Shown here piece by piece: positions 26,633 to 34,354 of a stretch of 64,000 nt of DNA. The stretch lies in the NCBI RefSeq assembly GCF_024707125.1, contig NZ_JANQAH010000011.1:868001-932000 (forward strand), read 5' to 3'. The stretch is from Devosia sp. (GTDB lineage: Bacteria; Pseudomonadota; Alphaproteobacteria; Rhizobiales; Devosiaceae). A program made the position numbers and the translations under genes. Numbering within the stretch: the stretch's first letter is position 1; the number at the start of each line of letters is the position of its first letter. A model generated the notes under the pieces. The model was not told where the DNA came from. It searched no databases and worked only from the letters and a program-made list of their open reading frames with translations.

Positions 26633-27427
26633 ATGTCCACTCTCTTCATTTCCAAGCTTGCGGCCATCGCCGAAAAGACTGCCGGCGAGAACGAAGCCGC
26701 ATTCGAAGCTGCCTCCAAGGCCATGAGCGACACCCTCGCCAATGGCGGCCTCGTGCATCTCTATGGCTCGGGCCACTCCGTGCTGCCCGTGCAGGAAACC
26801 TATCCGCGCTACGGCTCCTATCTCGGCTTCAACCCGCTGACCGACCCGCGCGTCATGTGGCACAATATTCTGGGCGCCGGCGGCGTGCGCGAACTGCTCT
26901 GGCTCGAACGCACCGAAAAGTATGCCGAAAAATTCCTCGATCATCAGCCGCTCAATCCCGGCGACACGATCGTCATCTTCGGCCATTCGGGCAGCAATGC
27001 CTCAGGCATCGACACCGCCCTTTACGCCAAGGAGCGTGGCCTCACCGTCATCGCCATCACGGCAAAATCCAATGCCAGCAAGCCGGCCACCCATAGCTCG
27101 GGCAAGCGCTTGCCGCATGCATCCGACATCGTCATCGACACCGGCGCGCCGGTGGAAGACGCCATCGTCGACATCAAGGGCTGGAGCCGCCCGGTTTCGG
27201 GTTCTTCGACTGTCCTCGCCATGATCATGATGCACGAACTGGTGTCGCGCACGGCACAAAAGCTGGCCGACAAGGGCATTGAACTGCCGGTCTTCGCCTC
27301 GCCCACCATTCCGGGCGTGACCCTGCACGATACCGACATCATCTATGGCCAGTACCGCGAAAAGATGATCGACGCGCAGTCCAAGCATCTGGCACAGTTC
27401 AAGAAGACCATGGCCAACGAGGGCTGA
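26633..27427 (+). CDS. SIS-domain sugar-phosphate protein (UPF0309-like)
   Basis: A 264-residue SIS (sugar isomerase) domain protein. Phosphosugar-binding serines are visible in HLYGSGHSVLPV and IFGHSGSNASGID. Full-length similarity to the UPF0309 group is from memory. It ends the operon 19 bases after the GntR gene. Such proteins accompany GlcNAc, GalNAc or MurNAc use; the isomerase or etherase reaction here is not established. AAAGG lies ahead of ATG 26633. Confidence 0.8.
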   Translation: MSTLFISKLAAIAEKTAGENEAAFEAASKAMSDTLANGGLVHLYGSGHSVLPVQETYPRYGSYLGFNPLTDPRVMWHNILGAGGVRELLWLERTEKYAEKFLDHQPLNPGDTIVIFGHSGSNASGIDTALYAKERGLTVIAITAKSNASKPATHSSGKRLPHASDIVIDTGAPVEDAIVDIKGWSRPVSGSSTVLAMIMMHELVSRTAQKLADKGIELPVFASPTIPGVTLHDTDIIYGQYREKMIDAQSKHLAQFKKTMANEG

Positions 27428-27451
27428 CCGACGCCTTAGTCGCATAGAAAA

Positions 27452-27482
27452 GATCGGCACGAGCCCACTGCTCGTGCCGATC
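27452..27482 (-). terminator. terminator of tRNA-Gln
   Basis: A 12-base perfect stem (GATCGGCACGAG / CTCGTGCCGATC) followed by TTTT when read on the minus strand, about 58 bases past the tRNA-Gln 3' end. Confidence 0.7.
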
Positions 27483-27540
27483 GTGCGTCAAAGCAGGCCA
27501 GAAAAGGCAGATACAGAAAAATCAAAATTTCGGGGAGCTG

Positions 27541-27615
27541 TGGCTGGGGTGCTAGGATTCGAACCTAGGAATGCCGGTACCAAAAACCGGTGCCTTACCA
27601 CTTGGCGACACCCCA
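27541..27615 (-). tRNA. tRNA-Gln (anticodon UUG)
   Basis: The minus strand folds as a 75-base tRNA with encoded CCA. The acceptor is TGGGGTG paired with CACCCCA, the anticodon stem CCGGT/ACCGG encloses TTTTGGT, giving anticodon TTG, and the T-arm is CCTAGGTTCGAATCCTAGC. It stands in a gap between the sugar operon and the tRNA-Met gene. Confidence 0.95.
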
Positions 27616-27800
27616 ACTGGCGCGGTTCCTACACCGTTTGCCAAGGCCGTGCAACACGGCTTGTCGAGGCACTAAAATAGGCTTGGGAAAGTCGCCGGAG
27701 GCAAGCCAAATGCGTCTCTGCGCAGCCGACCAGCACACGGACAGCAAGAGCTTTGGCTGCGCAAGGCGCCGTTCAGGTTGCTAATTTTGCTGAGAAAGTT

Positions 27801-27877
27801 TGGTAGCGAAGCCCAGATTCGAACTGGGGACACACGGATTATGATTCCGTTGCTCTAACCAACTGAGCTACTCCGCC
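27801..27877 (-). tRNA. tRNA-Met (anticodon CAU, elongator type)
   Basis: A 77-base tRNA with encoded CCA on the minus strand. Acceptor GGCGGAG pairs with CTTCGCT, with G-T wobbles at positions 1-72 and 5-68. The anticodon stem ACGGA/TCCGT encloses ATCATAA. The first pair and the D-arm (GCTCAGTTGGTTAGAGC) fit elongator Met, not initiator; a lysidine-modified Ile tRNA with the same anticodon is less likely. Confidence 0.9.
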
Positions 27878-28096
27878 CCAAGGGGCTCGACCTGCGTCGA
27901 TGGCGCCTTACTAAGATCGAGGGGCCCGGTCTGTCAAGCACCGAGACCTTTCACTTATGATTTTTCCAACTACTCCGTGTAACCGCAGATCGGAACATGT
28001 TCTGCATTAAACTTGGGGTCGTCGCGCCGGGTCCGAGGACGATCCATCTGCAATGATGTACCTTCCCGCCAAAGGCCGGATTGGGAGTCATACGCG

Positions 28097-28426
28097 ATGA
28101 AAATATTGAGCGATTTGCTCCCAGGAACGCCGGTTTCCCTGATTGCCGAATTTACCGCCCTGCCAAACCGCGAAGACGCAGTTGCCGAGCTCTTGGCTGG
28201 CCTTGCGGTAAAGGTGCGCGCCGAGGCGGGCAATGTCGTCTTCGACTGCTATCGACGATTGGAAAACCCCGCGAAATTCGTGGTCTACGAAATCTACCGA
28301 GACAAGGCAGCGTTCGAAGTTCATATCGCAGCCAGCTATGGAGCCGAGTTCAACGCCAAGCTGGGAGAGCTGATCGTCGAACCCAACTCCATTCTGACCT
28401 TCCTTACACCGCTCGGCGCAAGCTGA
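28097..28426 (+). CDS. antibiotic-biosynthesis-monooxygenase (ABM) fold protein
   Basis: A 109-residue ferredoxin-like protein of the ABM group. Its pattern is LIAEFTALPNREDAVAELLA, then CYRRLENPAKFVVYEIYRDK and AFEVHIAASYGAEFNAKL. Members act as cofactor-less quinol mono-oxygenases or have unknown roles. It is a single gene between the tRNAs and a small membrane-peptide operon. The start at 28097 has a weak GGGAG site. Confidence 0.75.
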   Translation: MKILSDLLPGTPVSLIAEFTALPNREDAVAELLAGLAVKVRAEAGNVVFDCYRRLENPAKFVVYEIYRDKAAFEVHIAASYGAEFNAKLGELIVEPNSILTFLTPLGAS

Positions 28427-28441
28427 GACATCAAACGGCTT

Positions 28442-28609
28442 CTAGTCAGGCGCGGGCCGCTGACGGAAGAGATTCGGGCGCGGCCTTTCGCTCTTGGCCT
28501 TTTCGGCGTCGCGAGCCCGCTCTTCCATTTCAACCGTTTCGTGCGGGCGACCATCTGGTCCCCGCCTGGTCATGGGTTGGTTCTGGTGGCTTTTCGGGTC
28601 GGATTTCAT
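28442..28609 (-). CDS. small hydrophilic protein (55 aa)
   Basis: Starts five bases after the stop of the 41-residue membrane peptide gene. The product (MKSDPKSHQNQPMTRRGPDG ... ending FRQRPAPD) is highly charged and low in hydrophobic residues, with a short acidic helix-like core (ETVEMEERARDAEKAKSE). It lacks a good ribosome site of its own, which would fit coupling to the gene before it. I do not recognise it. Confidence 0.4.
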   Translation of the reverse strand: MKSDPKSHQNQPMTRRGPDGRPHETVEMEERARDAEKAKSERPRPNLFRQRPAPD

Positions 28610-28614
28610 CGAGG

Positions 28615-28740
28615 TCACACCCGTGCGACGCCCAGCATCACCACGGCGAAAAGTATGGCAGCGCCACCTATCCACAATGCCAGGGCGAGCAGCGAAAAGC
28701 CTTCGATGAATTCAAGACCGGTTTTGTCATGCTCGTACAT
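28615..28740 (-). CDS. 41-residue single-pass membrane peptide
   Basis: A very short frame with a perfect AGAGGAGGAG ribosome site ahead of ATG 28740. The peptide has a charged head (MYEHDKTGLEFIEGFS) and one membrane span (LLALALWIGGAAILFAVVML) ending GVARV. The site strength and the clean head-plus-span design argue it is real. It precedes a 55-residue hydrophilic frame. Function unknown. Confidence 0.6.
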   Translation of the reverse strand: MYEHDKTGLEFIEGFSLLALALWIGGAAILFAVVMLGVARV

Positions 28741-28943
28741 GAAAACACTCCTCCTCTTTACTCATAGAACGCGACGGCCGAGAACGAGTTGCGGGCCCCG
28801 TAGAAGTACCAGGACATTTCGGAGAGACCGTTCAATAATCGACACCAGTACGTTGCAATTGTATCGCTATGAACGACTGGCAGCGTCGCTTACATTCCTA
28901 CTCGAACACGGCGGAAGACGCCGCGATATTGGGAGTTTTGGAA

Positions 28944-29894
28944 ATGACCCTGGAACTTGGCGGCATCCACCATCTGACGGCCGTGACTGCAGATGCACCG
29001 CGCAATCTCAAATTCTACACCGAAACCTTGGGCATGCGCCTCATCAAGAAGACGGTGAACCAGGACGACACGTCGGCCTATCACCTCTTTTACGGCGACG
29101 GCGTCGCTTCGCCCGGTGCCGATCTGACCTTCTTCGATTTCCCCACCATGCGCGAACAGCGCGGCAATCACACGGTTGGCCGCACGGGTCTGCGCGTCGA
29201 TAGCGAGGAAACGCTGCAGTGGTGGAAGGAGCATCTCGAGGCCAACAAGGTTTCAACCAGCGGCATTAAGGAACGCTTCGGGCATGTCTCGATGGACTTT
29301 GAGGATTTTGAAGGCCAGCGCTTCCGGTTTGTCGTCGACGGCCGCAACAAGGTGATCCCCTGGGCCAAGTCGCCGGTGCCGGCAGACAAGCAGATTGTCG
29401 GTCTTGGCCCGATCACCCTGTCTGTGCCCAAGCTCGAGCCGACCGACGCCATGCTGACCCGCGTGATGAACATGCGGCAGGTGCGGCACTATCCGGCCCG
29501 TGAACGCGGCGCCGAAACCTTCGTCTATGAAATGGGTCCGGGCGGCCCGGCCGCGGAACTGCATGTCTCGGTCGATCCGAGCCTGCCGCGGGCTCGCCCC
29601 GGTGCCGGTGGCGTCCACCACGTCGCCTTCCGCACGTCGGACGAGAATAGCCTGCGCGAATGGATCGAACGGGTGAACAGTTTTGGCATTCGCTCCTCGG
29701 GAGAGGTGGAACGGTTCTACTTCACCTCGCTCTACTTCAGGGAGCCGAATGGGGTTCTGTTCGAAATCGCTACCGACGTTCCCGGCTTTGCCGCCGACGA
29801 GCCGATGGAAACGCTGGGCGAAAGCCTGTCGCTGCCGCCGTTCCTCGAAAGCCAGCGCGCGCAGATCGAGGCAGGTTTGAAGCCTCTGGTCTAA
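28944..29894 (+). CDS. ring-cleaving dioxygenase / VOC-family protein
   Basis: A 316-residue protein with two glyoxalase-type (vicinal oxygen chelate) halves. The first metal histidine is in GGIHHLTAVTADAPRN, the second in GGVHHVAFRT, with the last acidic ligand in GVLFEIATDVPGF. Related proteins (MhqO/LinE-like) open hydroquinone rings. ATG 28944 follows GGGAG. It has its own terminator downstream. The substrate cannot be told. Confidence 0.85.
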   Translation: MTLELGGIHHLTAVTADAPRNLKFYTETLGMRLIKKTVNQDDTSAYHLFYGDGVASPGADLTFFDFPTMREQRGNHTVGRTGLRVDSEETLQWWKEHLEANKVSTSGIKERFGHVSMDFEDFEGQRFRFVVDGRNKVIPWAKSPVPADKQIVGLGPITLSVPKLEPTDAMLTRVMNMRQVRHYPARERGAETFVYEMGPGGPAAELHVSVDPSLPRARPGAGGVHHVAFRTSDENSLREWIERVNSFGIRSSGEVERFYFTSLYFREPNGVLFEIATDVPGFAADEPMETLGESLSLPPFLESQRAQIEAGLKPLV

Positions 29895-29906
29895 AGTCGA
29901 ACTCAG

Positions 29907-29935
29907 AAGGCCGCCCGGTATCGCCGGGCGGCCTT
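29907..29935. terminator. bidirectional intrinsic terminator
   Basis: A 12-base perfect stem (AAGGCCGCCCGG / CCGGGCGGCCTT) around TATCG, between convergent genes, followed by CTTTG on the plus strand. Confidence 0.8.
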
Positions 29936-29942
29936 CTTTGAT

Positions 29943-31994
29943 TCAGCGGGTAGCGTCGGGTTCGAGCAGGGCAGCGTCCTGAACGAGGCGGATGAACTCG
30001 GCACGGTAGCCGCCTTCGTCTTCGCCGCGGCCGGCTTTGGCGAGGGCTTCGATCTCGGCCCAGGTCATGTCTGTGCCATAGACGCTGTCTTTCAGCTTCT
30101 GGCCGAAGGCGGCGACGGCGGTGGCGAACTGGGCGTCAGTGCCGGCGAGAGTGATGTCATCGTAGACAATCTCGGGGGTGACGGGCTGTTCGATCAACTG
30201 GCTGACGCTTTCGCCAGGCAGCTTGTAGCGCATCTTGAGGAAGGCGATTTCATTGTTGCCGCCAGTGCTCGCCGCGTCGGTGCCATAGCGCAGGGGATCG
30301 ACCTGACCGGCGCCGACCGGGGTGATTTCATAAAGCGCGGTGACCGTGTGGCCTGCGCCGACATCGCCGGCATCCACCGCGTCATTGTTGAAATCCTCGC
30401 GTTCGAGGTGGCGGGTTTCGTAGCCAATGAGGCGATATTCCGAGACCATGGCCGGGTTGAATTCAACCTGGATTTTGACGTCCTGGGCAATGGTGTGGAG
30501 CGTGCCGCCCACTTCCTCGACCAGCACCTTCTTGGCTTCGGCGAAGTTGGAAATGTAGCTGGCATTGCCATTGCCGTTCTGGGCCAGCGCCTGCATGGTC
30601 GCATCGTCGAGATTGCCGCGGCCAAAGCCGAGCACCGAGAGGCTGATGCCGGACTGGCGCTTCTTGGCGATGAACTGCTTGAGCGCATCGGGATCATCGA
30701 TACCGACATTGAAGTCACCATCGGTGGCGAGGATGACGCGATTGGTACCGTTCGTCTTGCCCTCTTCGGCGAGGCGATAGGCTAGTTCGATGCCGTCGGC
30801 GCCGGCCGTCGAGCCCCCTGCCCCGAGTTCGTCCAGAGCCGAAAGGATCTTTGCCTTTTCGCTGGCGGCGGTCGGTTCGAGCACTACGCCGGCGGAACCG
30901 GCATAGGCGACGATGGAGACCGTGTCCTTTTCCGAAAGCTGGTCGAGCAGCAGCGCGAAGGAGCGTTTTAGCAAGGGCAGCTTGTCGGGCTCGTCCATCG
31001 AACCGGAGGTGTCGATGAGGAAGACCAGATTGCTCGGCGCAATGGCTTCGGCGGGCGATTCATAGCCACGGATGCCGATGGAAAGGATCTGGGTCTTGTC
31101 GTTCCACGGCGTCGGGAAGACCTTTAGCGTCGGCTGGAACGGCACCTCGGCGCTGGGGGCGGCGGGGTAGTCATAGGTGAAATAGTTGATCAGCTCCTCG
31201 ATGCGCACGGCATCGGGCTCGGGGACATAGCCGTCTTCGAGCATGCGGCGGGCATAGGAATAGCTGGCCGTATCGACATCGATGGAAAAGGTCGAGACCG
31301 GTTCTTGTGCGGCCACCTTCAGGGGCTGTTCGTCAAAGCTGGTGAATTCATCGCCGCTCGGGAGCGGCGCCATGCGGCCGGCTTCGTCGGCAAAGACGCT
31401 CTGCTTGGCGAGGCCACCGACAGGCGCGCCGCCATAAGCTTCGGTCTGGACGGCCGACAGCGAGGGCGTGATCGCCGGAGCGGGCGCGGGCATACTCTGC
31501 GGAGCAACCATGCGCATGTCCGGAGCGGCTTCGCTTTCGAGCAACATGGGTTCGGGCGCCGCCAGGGCATCGCTATCGGCTGCGGCGTCGGCGGGGCCTT
31601 GCTGCACGGCAATGTCGGCCACCTCTTCGCGGGCGGGCGGGGGCACCGGCTCGGCGGCGGGCGCCGTGATCTGCGGGCGCGGTGGCGCCTCGACCGAGGT
31701 CATCGCGGTCGTGGAATAGAGCTGGTAACCGAGCGGCAGGAGCAGCAGGGCCACGGCGGTCGTGCCGAGCGGAATGCGGATGTCCATGATCGAAAGTCCC
31801 TTCAGGATTTCTTTGATGGACATGTGACGGCGGCGGCGATCCGATCCTTGGGTCAGGCGCGCGTTTTTTTTGGTTTCGGCTTCGGCGTAAGCGGCGCGTG
31901 CGGCGGCAAGCGCTGCGGCCTTGGCAGAGGCACGCGGCGGCGGCACGGGCGACTGGCCCAAATTTTCGAACGGATCGGGGCGGTGATCGGTCAT
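29943..31994 (-). CDS. membrane-anchored von Willebrand factor A domain protein
   Basis: A 683-residue protein: a cytoplasmic N-terminus of about 70 residues, one membrane span (about 73-92, PLGTTAVALLLLPLGYQLY), a long Pro/Ala linker, a YfbK-type N-terminal vWA region (FSIDVDTASYSYARRML), then the vWA domain with an intact MIDAS site (VFLIDTSGSMDEP) from about residue 360, and a C-terminal YfbK-like domain. Its start overlaps the stop of the ECF sigma gene by four bases. The N-terminus may serve as anti-sigma, but no known anti-sigma domain is visible. Confidence 0.82.
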   Translation of the reverse strand: MTDHRPDPFENLGQSPVPPPRASAKAAALAAARAAYAEAETKKNARLTQGSDRRRRHMSIKEILKGLSIMDIRIPLGTTAVALLLLPLGYQLYSTTAMTSVEAPPRPQITAPAAEPVPPPAREEVADIAVQQGPADAAADSDALAAPEPMLLESEAAPDMRMVAPQSMPAPAPAITPSLSAVQTEAYGGAPVGGLAKQSVFADEAGRMAPLPSGDEFTSFDEQPLKVAAQEPVSTFSIDVDTASYSYARRMLEDGYVPEPDAVRIEELINYFTYDYPAAPSAEVPFQPTLKVFPTPWNDKTQILSIGIRGYESPAEAIAPSNLVFLIDTSGSMDEPDKLPLLKRSFALLLDQLSEKDTVSIVAYAGSAGVVLEPTAASEKAKILSALDELGAGGSTAGADGIELAYRLAEEGKTNGTNRVILATDGDFNVGIDDPDALKQFIAKKRQSGISLSVLGFGRGNLDDATMQALAQNGNGNASYISNFAEAKKVLVEEVGGTLHTIAQDVKIQVEFNPAMVSEYRLIGYETRHLEREDFNNDAVDAGDVGAGHTVTALYEITPVGAGQVDPLRYGTDAASTGGNNEIAFLKMRYKLPGESVSQLIEQPVTPEIVYDDITLAGTDAQFATAVAAFGQKLKDSVYGTDMTWAEIEALAKAGRGEDEGGYRAEFIRLVQDAALLEPDATR

Positions 31995-32560
31995 AGGAGC
32001 CCCCTCAATGTCTTGCGGGCTTCGTGAACGTGGAAAGAAACGGTGGCCTCCTTGATCCCCATGATCTCGGCGGCCTGGGCGTGGCTCATCTCTTCGGCAT
32101 AAACGAGCAGCACGGCATCGCGCTGCTTTTCGGGAAGGTTGCGGACAGCCGCCCAAAGCTGGCTGCTGGTGGTTGCGTCTTCCTGGTTTGGCGCCTCTTC
32201 GGTCGGGGCGATCTCGGCATAGGCGTCCACATGGGCGCCGCGGCGGCGGCCGGCGCGCTGCCAGTCGCGCACCATATTGAGTGTGATGCGATAGACCCAG
32301 CTCGAAAAAGCGCTGCGCCCATCGAAAGATTGCAGCGCCGCCCCGAGGCGTACGCAGACATCCTGGGCTATATCTTCGGCGTCATGACCATTGCCGCACC
32401 AGCGCCAGGCAGTGCGGTAGATGCGGTCGTATTGATCCTCGATCAATTCGGCAAAGGCCTCGGCATCGCCATTCTGGGCGCGCCGAACCAGCGCCTCGGT
32501 GAAGGCGGCCATTGGATCGGGTATGGATGCGGCAGTCAGTCCCACCAATCGTGCCTGCAC
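31991..32560 (-). CDS. ECF RNA polymerase sigma factor
   Basis: About 189 residues, with region 2 (FAELIEDQYDRIYRTAWRW, then AEDIAQDVCVRLGAAL) and region 4 (LPEKQRDAVLLVYAEEMSHA, AAEIMGIKEATVSFHVHEA). I chose GTG 32560 since AGAGGC lies six bases ahead; ATG 32512 is an alternative that drops 16 residues. It is coupled to the vWA membrane protein gene, with no classical anti-sigma gene beside it. Confidence 0.88.
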   Translation of the reverse strand: MQARLVGLTAASIPDPMAAFTEALVRRAQNGDAEAFAELIEDQYDRIYRTAWRWCGNGHDAEDIAQDVCVRLGAALQSFDGRSAFSSWVYRITLNMVRDWQRAGRRRGAHVDAYAEIAPTEEAPNQEDATTSSQLWAAVRNLPEKQRDAVLLVYAEEMSHAQAAEIMGIKEATVSFHVHEARKTLRGLL

Positions 32561-32652
32561 AGAAAGCCTCTTTGCAGCTAGTTTAGCTATAGGACGCCAG
32601 TGTCGCTGCATTCCTTTGGTCGTCGCCGAAATTTTTCTGTATGGAGACGAGC

Positions 32653-32826
32653 ATGTCCGAAAGCCCCTTCAAGCTGAACCGCACGCGCATCTTCATCCTC
32701 GCCATGGGCGCGGTCGTGGTGCTGATTGCCATATCGATGATGATGGGCGGGCTGGGGCAGTATCAGGCGCTGCGGGAAGCGGCCAATGCGGCGAAGGAGC
32801 CGACTACGGAGCAGGTGGGGCAGTAA
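32653..32826 (+). CDS. small membrane protein (57 aa)
   Basis: MSESPFKLNRTRIF is followed by one membrane span (IFILAMGAVVVLIAISMMMG) and an Ala/Glu-rich tail. The GGAG at 32644-32647, five bases ahead of ATG 32653, supports this start over the in-frame ATG at 32641. It is divergent from the ECF sigma gene and lies before a palindromic repeat. I do not recognise it. Confidence 0.55.
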   Translation: MSESPFKLNRTRIFILAMGAVVVLIAISMMMGGLGQYQALREAANAAKEPTTEQVGQ

Positions 32827-32861
32827 CACGCCGGATGAGGGCGGCGCGAGCTGAGAGCACC

Positions 32862-32909
32862 CCCTCACCGACTCGGCTGCGCCGAGCCACCTCTCCCCAA
32901 GGGGAGAGG
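32862..32909. repeat. intergenic palindromic element (two hairpins)
   Basis: Two adjacent stem-loops: CTCGGC-TGC-GCCGAG (32872-32886) and CCTCTCCCC-AA-GGGGAGAGG (32890-32909), after CCCTCACCGA. Elements of this look are common between genes in Rhizobiales. The hairpin at 42996 shares the CTCCC..GGGAGAGG core. It may double as a terminator for the convergent pair. Confidence 0.5.
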
Positions 32910-32920
32910 AATAAGACAGA

Positions 32921-34072
32921 CTAAGCCACCAAAGCCTGAGGCACGGCTTCGGCGATAAAGCCACCGCCCAGCACTTCGGCCGTCTGGCTGTCGTCGGCGT
33001 AGAACACACACGCCTGGCCGGGCGAGATGCCGTATTCGCCGGTGACAAGAGTCACAAAGACCTCGCCACCCTGCATCTGGATGACGGCGGGCTGCGGGCC
33101 GCGGGTGGAGCGGACTTTTACTTCAACCGGAGCGCCATTGCCGGCGCTGGCTTCGGCGAGCGGGATTGCACCAAGCCAATTGACGTCGCGGAGCCTGACC
33201 GTGTGCGTCTTGAGCGCTTCGCGCGGGCCGACGATGACGCGACCGGCGCGATGGTCGAGCTTGACCACATAGAGCGGTTCGCCGGCGGCGACGCCGAGGC
33301 CCTTGCGCTGGCCGATGGTGTAATTGACGATGCCTTCATGCGTGCCGAGCACGCGCCCGTCGAGATGCACGATCTCGCCCTGGGCCAGCGCCTCGGGATG
33401 CATCTTGCGGATGATGTCGGCATACTTGCCCTGCGGCACGAAGCAGATGTCCTGGCTGTCGTGCTTTTCGGCGATTTCCAGGCCGAATTCGCGGGCAAGC
33501 TCACGAACGGCGGGTTTGCTCAGACCGCCAAGCGGGAAGCGCAGAAAATCGAGCTGCTGCTGGGTGGTCGCGAAGAGAAAATAGGTCTGGTCCCTGTCGC
33601 TGTCGACGGGGCGGAAAAGCTGGCGGCGACCGTCTTCGAGGAGGCGCGTCTGCACATAATGGCCAGTGGCAAGGACGTCGGCGCCGAGGTCGCGGGCGAC
33701 GGTCATCAGGTCGACGAATTTTACCGACTGGTTGCAGGCAATGCAGGGCACCGGGGTTTCGCCCTGCTGATAGGCATTGGCGAAAGGCTCGATCACCGAG
33801 GCTTTGAAGCGCTCTTCATAGTCGAGCACATAATGGGGAATACCGAGCTTGGCAGCGACGCGGCGGGCGTCGTGAATGTCCTGGCCGGCGCAGCATGCGC
33901 CCTTCCGATGCGTGGCTTCACCGTGATCGTAAAGCTGCAGGGTGACGCCAATGACTTCATAGCCCTCTCGGGCGAGTACACCGGCAACGACGGAGGAGTC
34001 GACGCCCCCGGACATGGCGACAACAACGCGCGTGTCCTCGGGACGCTTGGCGATATCAAGCGAATTCAACAT
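32921..34072 (-). CDS. mnmA: tRNA-specific 2-thiouridylase
   Basis: MnmA puts the 2-thio group on the wobble uridine of Lys, Glu and Gln tRNAs. The 383-residue protein has the PP-loop [10 protein letters not shown] near residue 20, the catalytic cysteines in [11 protein letters not shown] (near 110) and [12 protein letters not shown] (near 207), and a C-terminal beta-barrel. It is divergent from fliK. Start at 34072 ([16 protein letters not shown]). Confidence 0.95.
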   Translation of the reverse strand: MLNSLDIAKRPEDTRVVVAMSGGVDSSVVAGVLAREGYEVIGVTLQLYDHGEATHRKGACCAGQDIHDARRVAAKLGIPHYVLDYEERFKASVIEPFANAYQQGETPVPCIACNQSVKFVDLMTVARDLGADVLATGHYVQTRLLEDGRRQLFRPVDSDRDQTYFLFATTQQQLDFLRFPLGGLSKPAVRELAREFGLEIAEKHDSQDICFVPQGKYADIIRKMHPEALAQGEIVHLDGRVLGTHEGIVNYTIGQRKGLGVAAGEPLYVVKLDHRAGRVIVGPREALKTHTVRLRDVNWLGAIPLAEASAGNGAPVEVKVRSTRGPQPAVIQMQGGEVFVTLVTGEYGISPGQACVFYADDSQTAEVLGGGFIAEAVPQALVA

Positions 34073-34160
34073 GTCTTTCCAATCCGGATGGGTTCAAGGG
34101 CCAACGGATAAGTGTGAGGCCGCGTCATACCGCCATTGCGCAATTCTGGCAATTGCCCCG

Positions 34161-34179
34161 CCCGGCAGGAATTGCCGGG
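34161..34179. promoter_or_regulatory. palindrome upstream of a sigma-54 promoter, possible FlbD enhancer site
   Basis: CCCGGCA-N5-TGCCGGG is a perfect 7-base inverted repeat about 120 bases upstream of the -24/-12 promoter, the distance typical of enhancer-binding sites. FlbD, encoded in this window, is the obvious candidate. The link to FlbD is inference. Confidence 0.4.
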
Positions 34180-34297
34180 TTGAGGGCGAAACTGACCCAA
34201 AGAGCATTGGCGATCAGACGGACGGCGTGGAGGCAGGCAGGGCGAGTGGCTCCTTAGAAGACTGAAAACAAAGGCATTTCAAAGAGTGGAGGCGAGT

Positions 34298-34313
34298 TGG
34301 CAAGGCTCTTGCT
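34298..34313 (+). promoter_or_regulatory. sigma-54 (-24/-12) promoter of fliK-flgD
   Basis: TGGCAAG-GCTC-TTGCT matches the RpoN consensus TGGCACG-N4-TTGCW at all key GG and GC positions. It ends 41 bases ahead of the chosen fliK start, so the message would begin near 34325. Confidence 0.7.
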
Positions 34314-34354
34314 TTGTCCGTCAGGAGTTCTTTCGTGTTCGAAGAGGCGCAATC

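Noticed and set aside
27993-28002. GAACATGTTC palindrome as a possible LexA site
   Set aside because: The spacing does not fit the GTTC-N7-GTTC box of Alphaproteobacteria and the nearby gene is not an SOS function.
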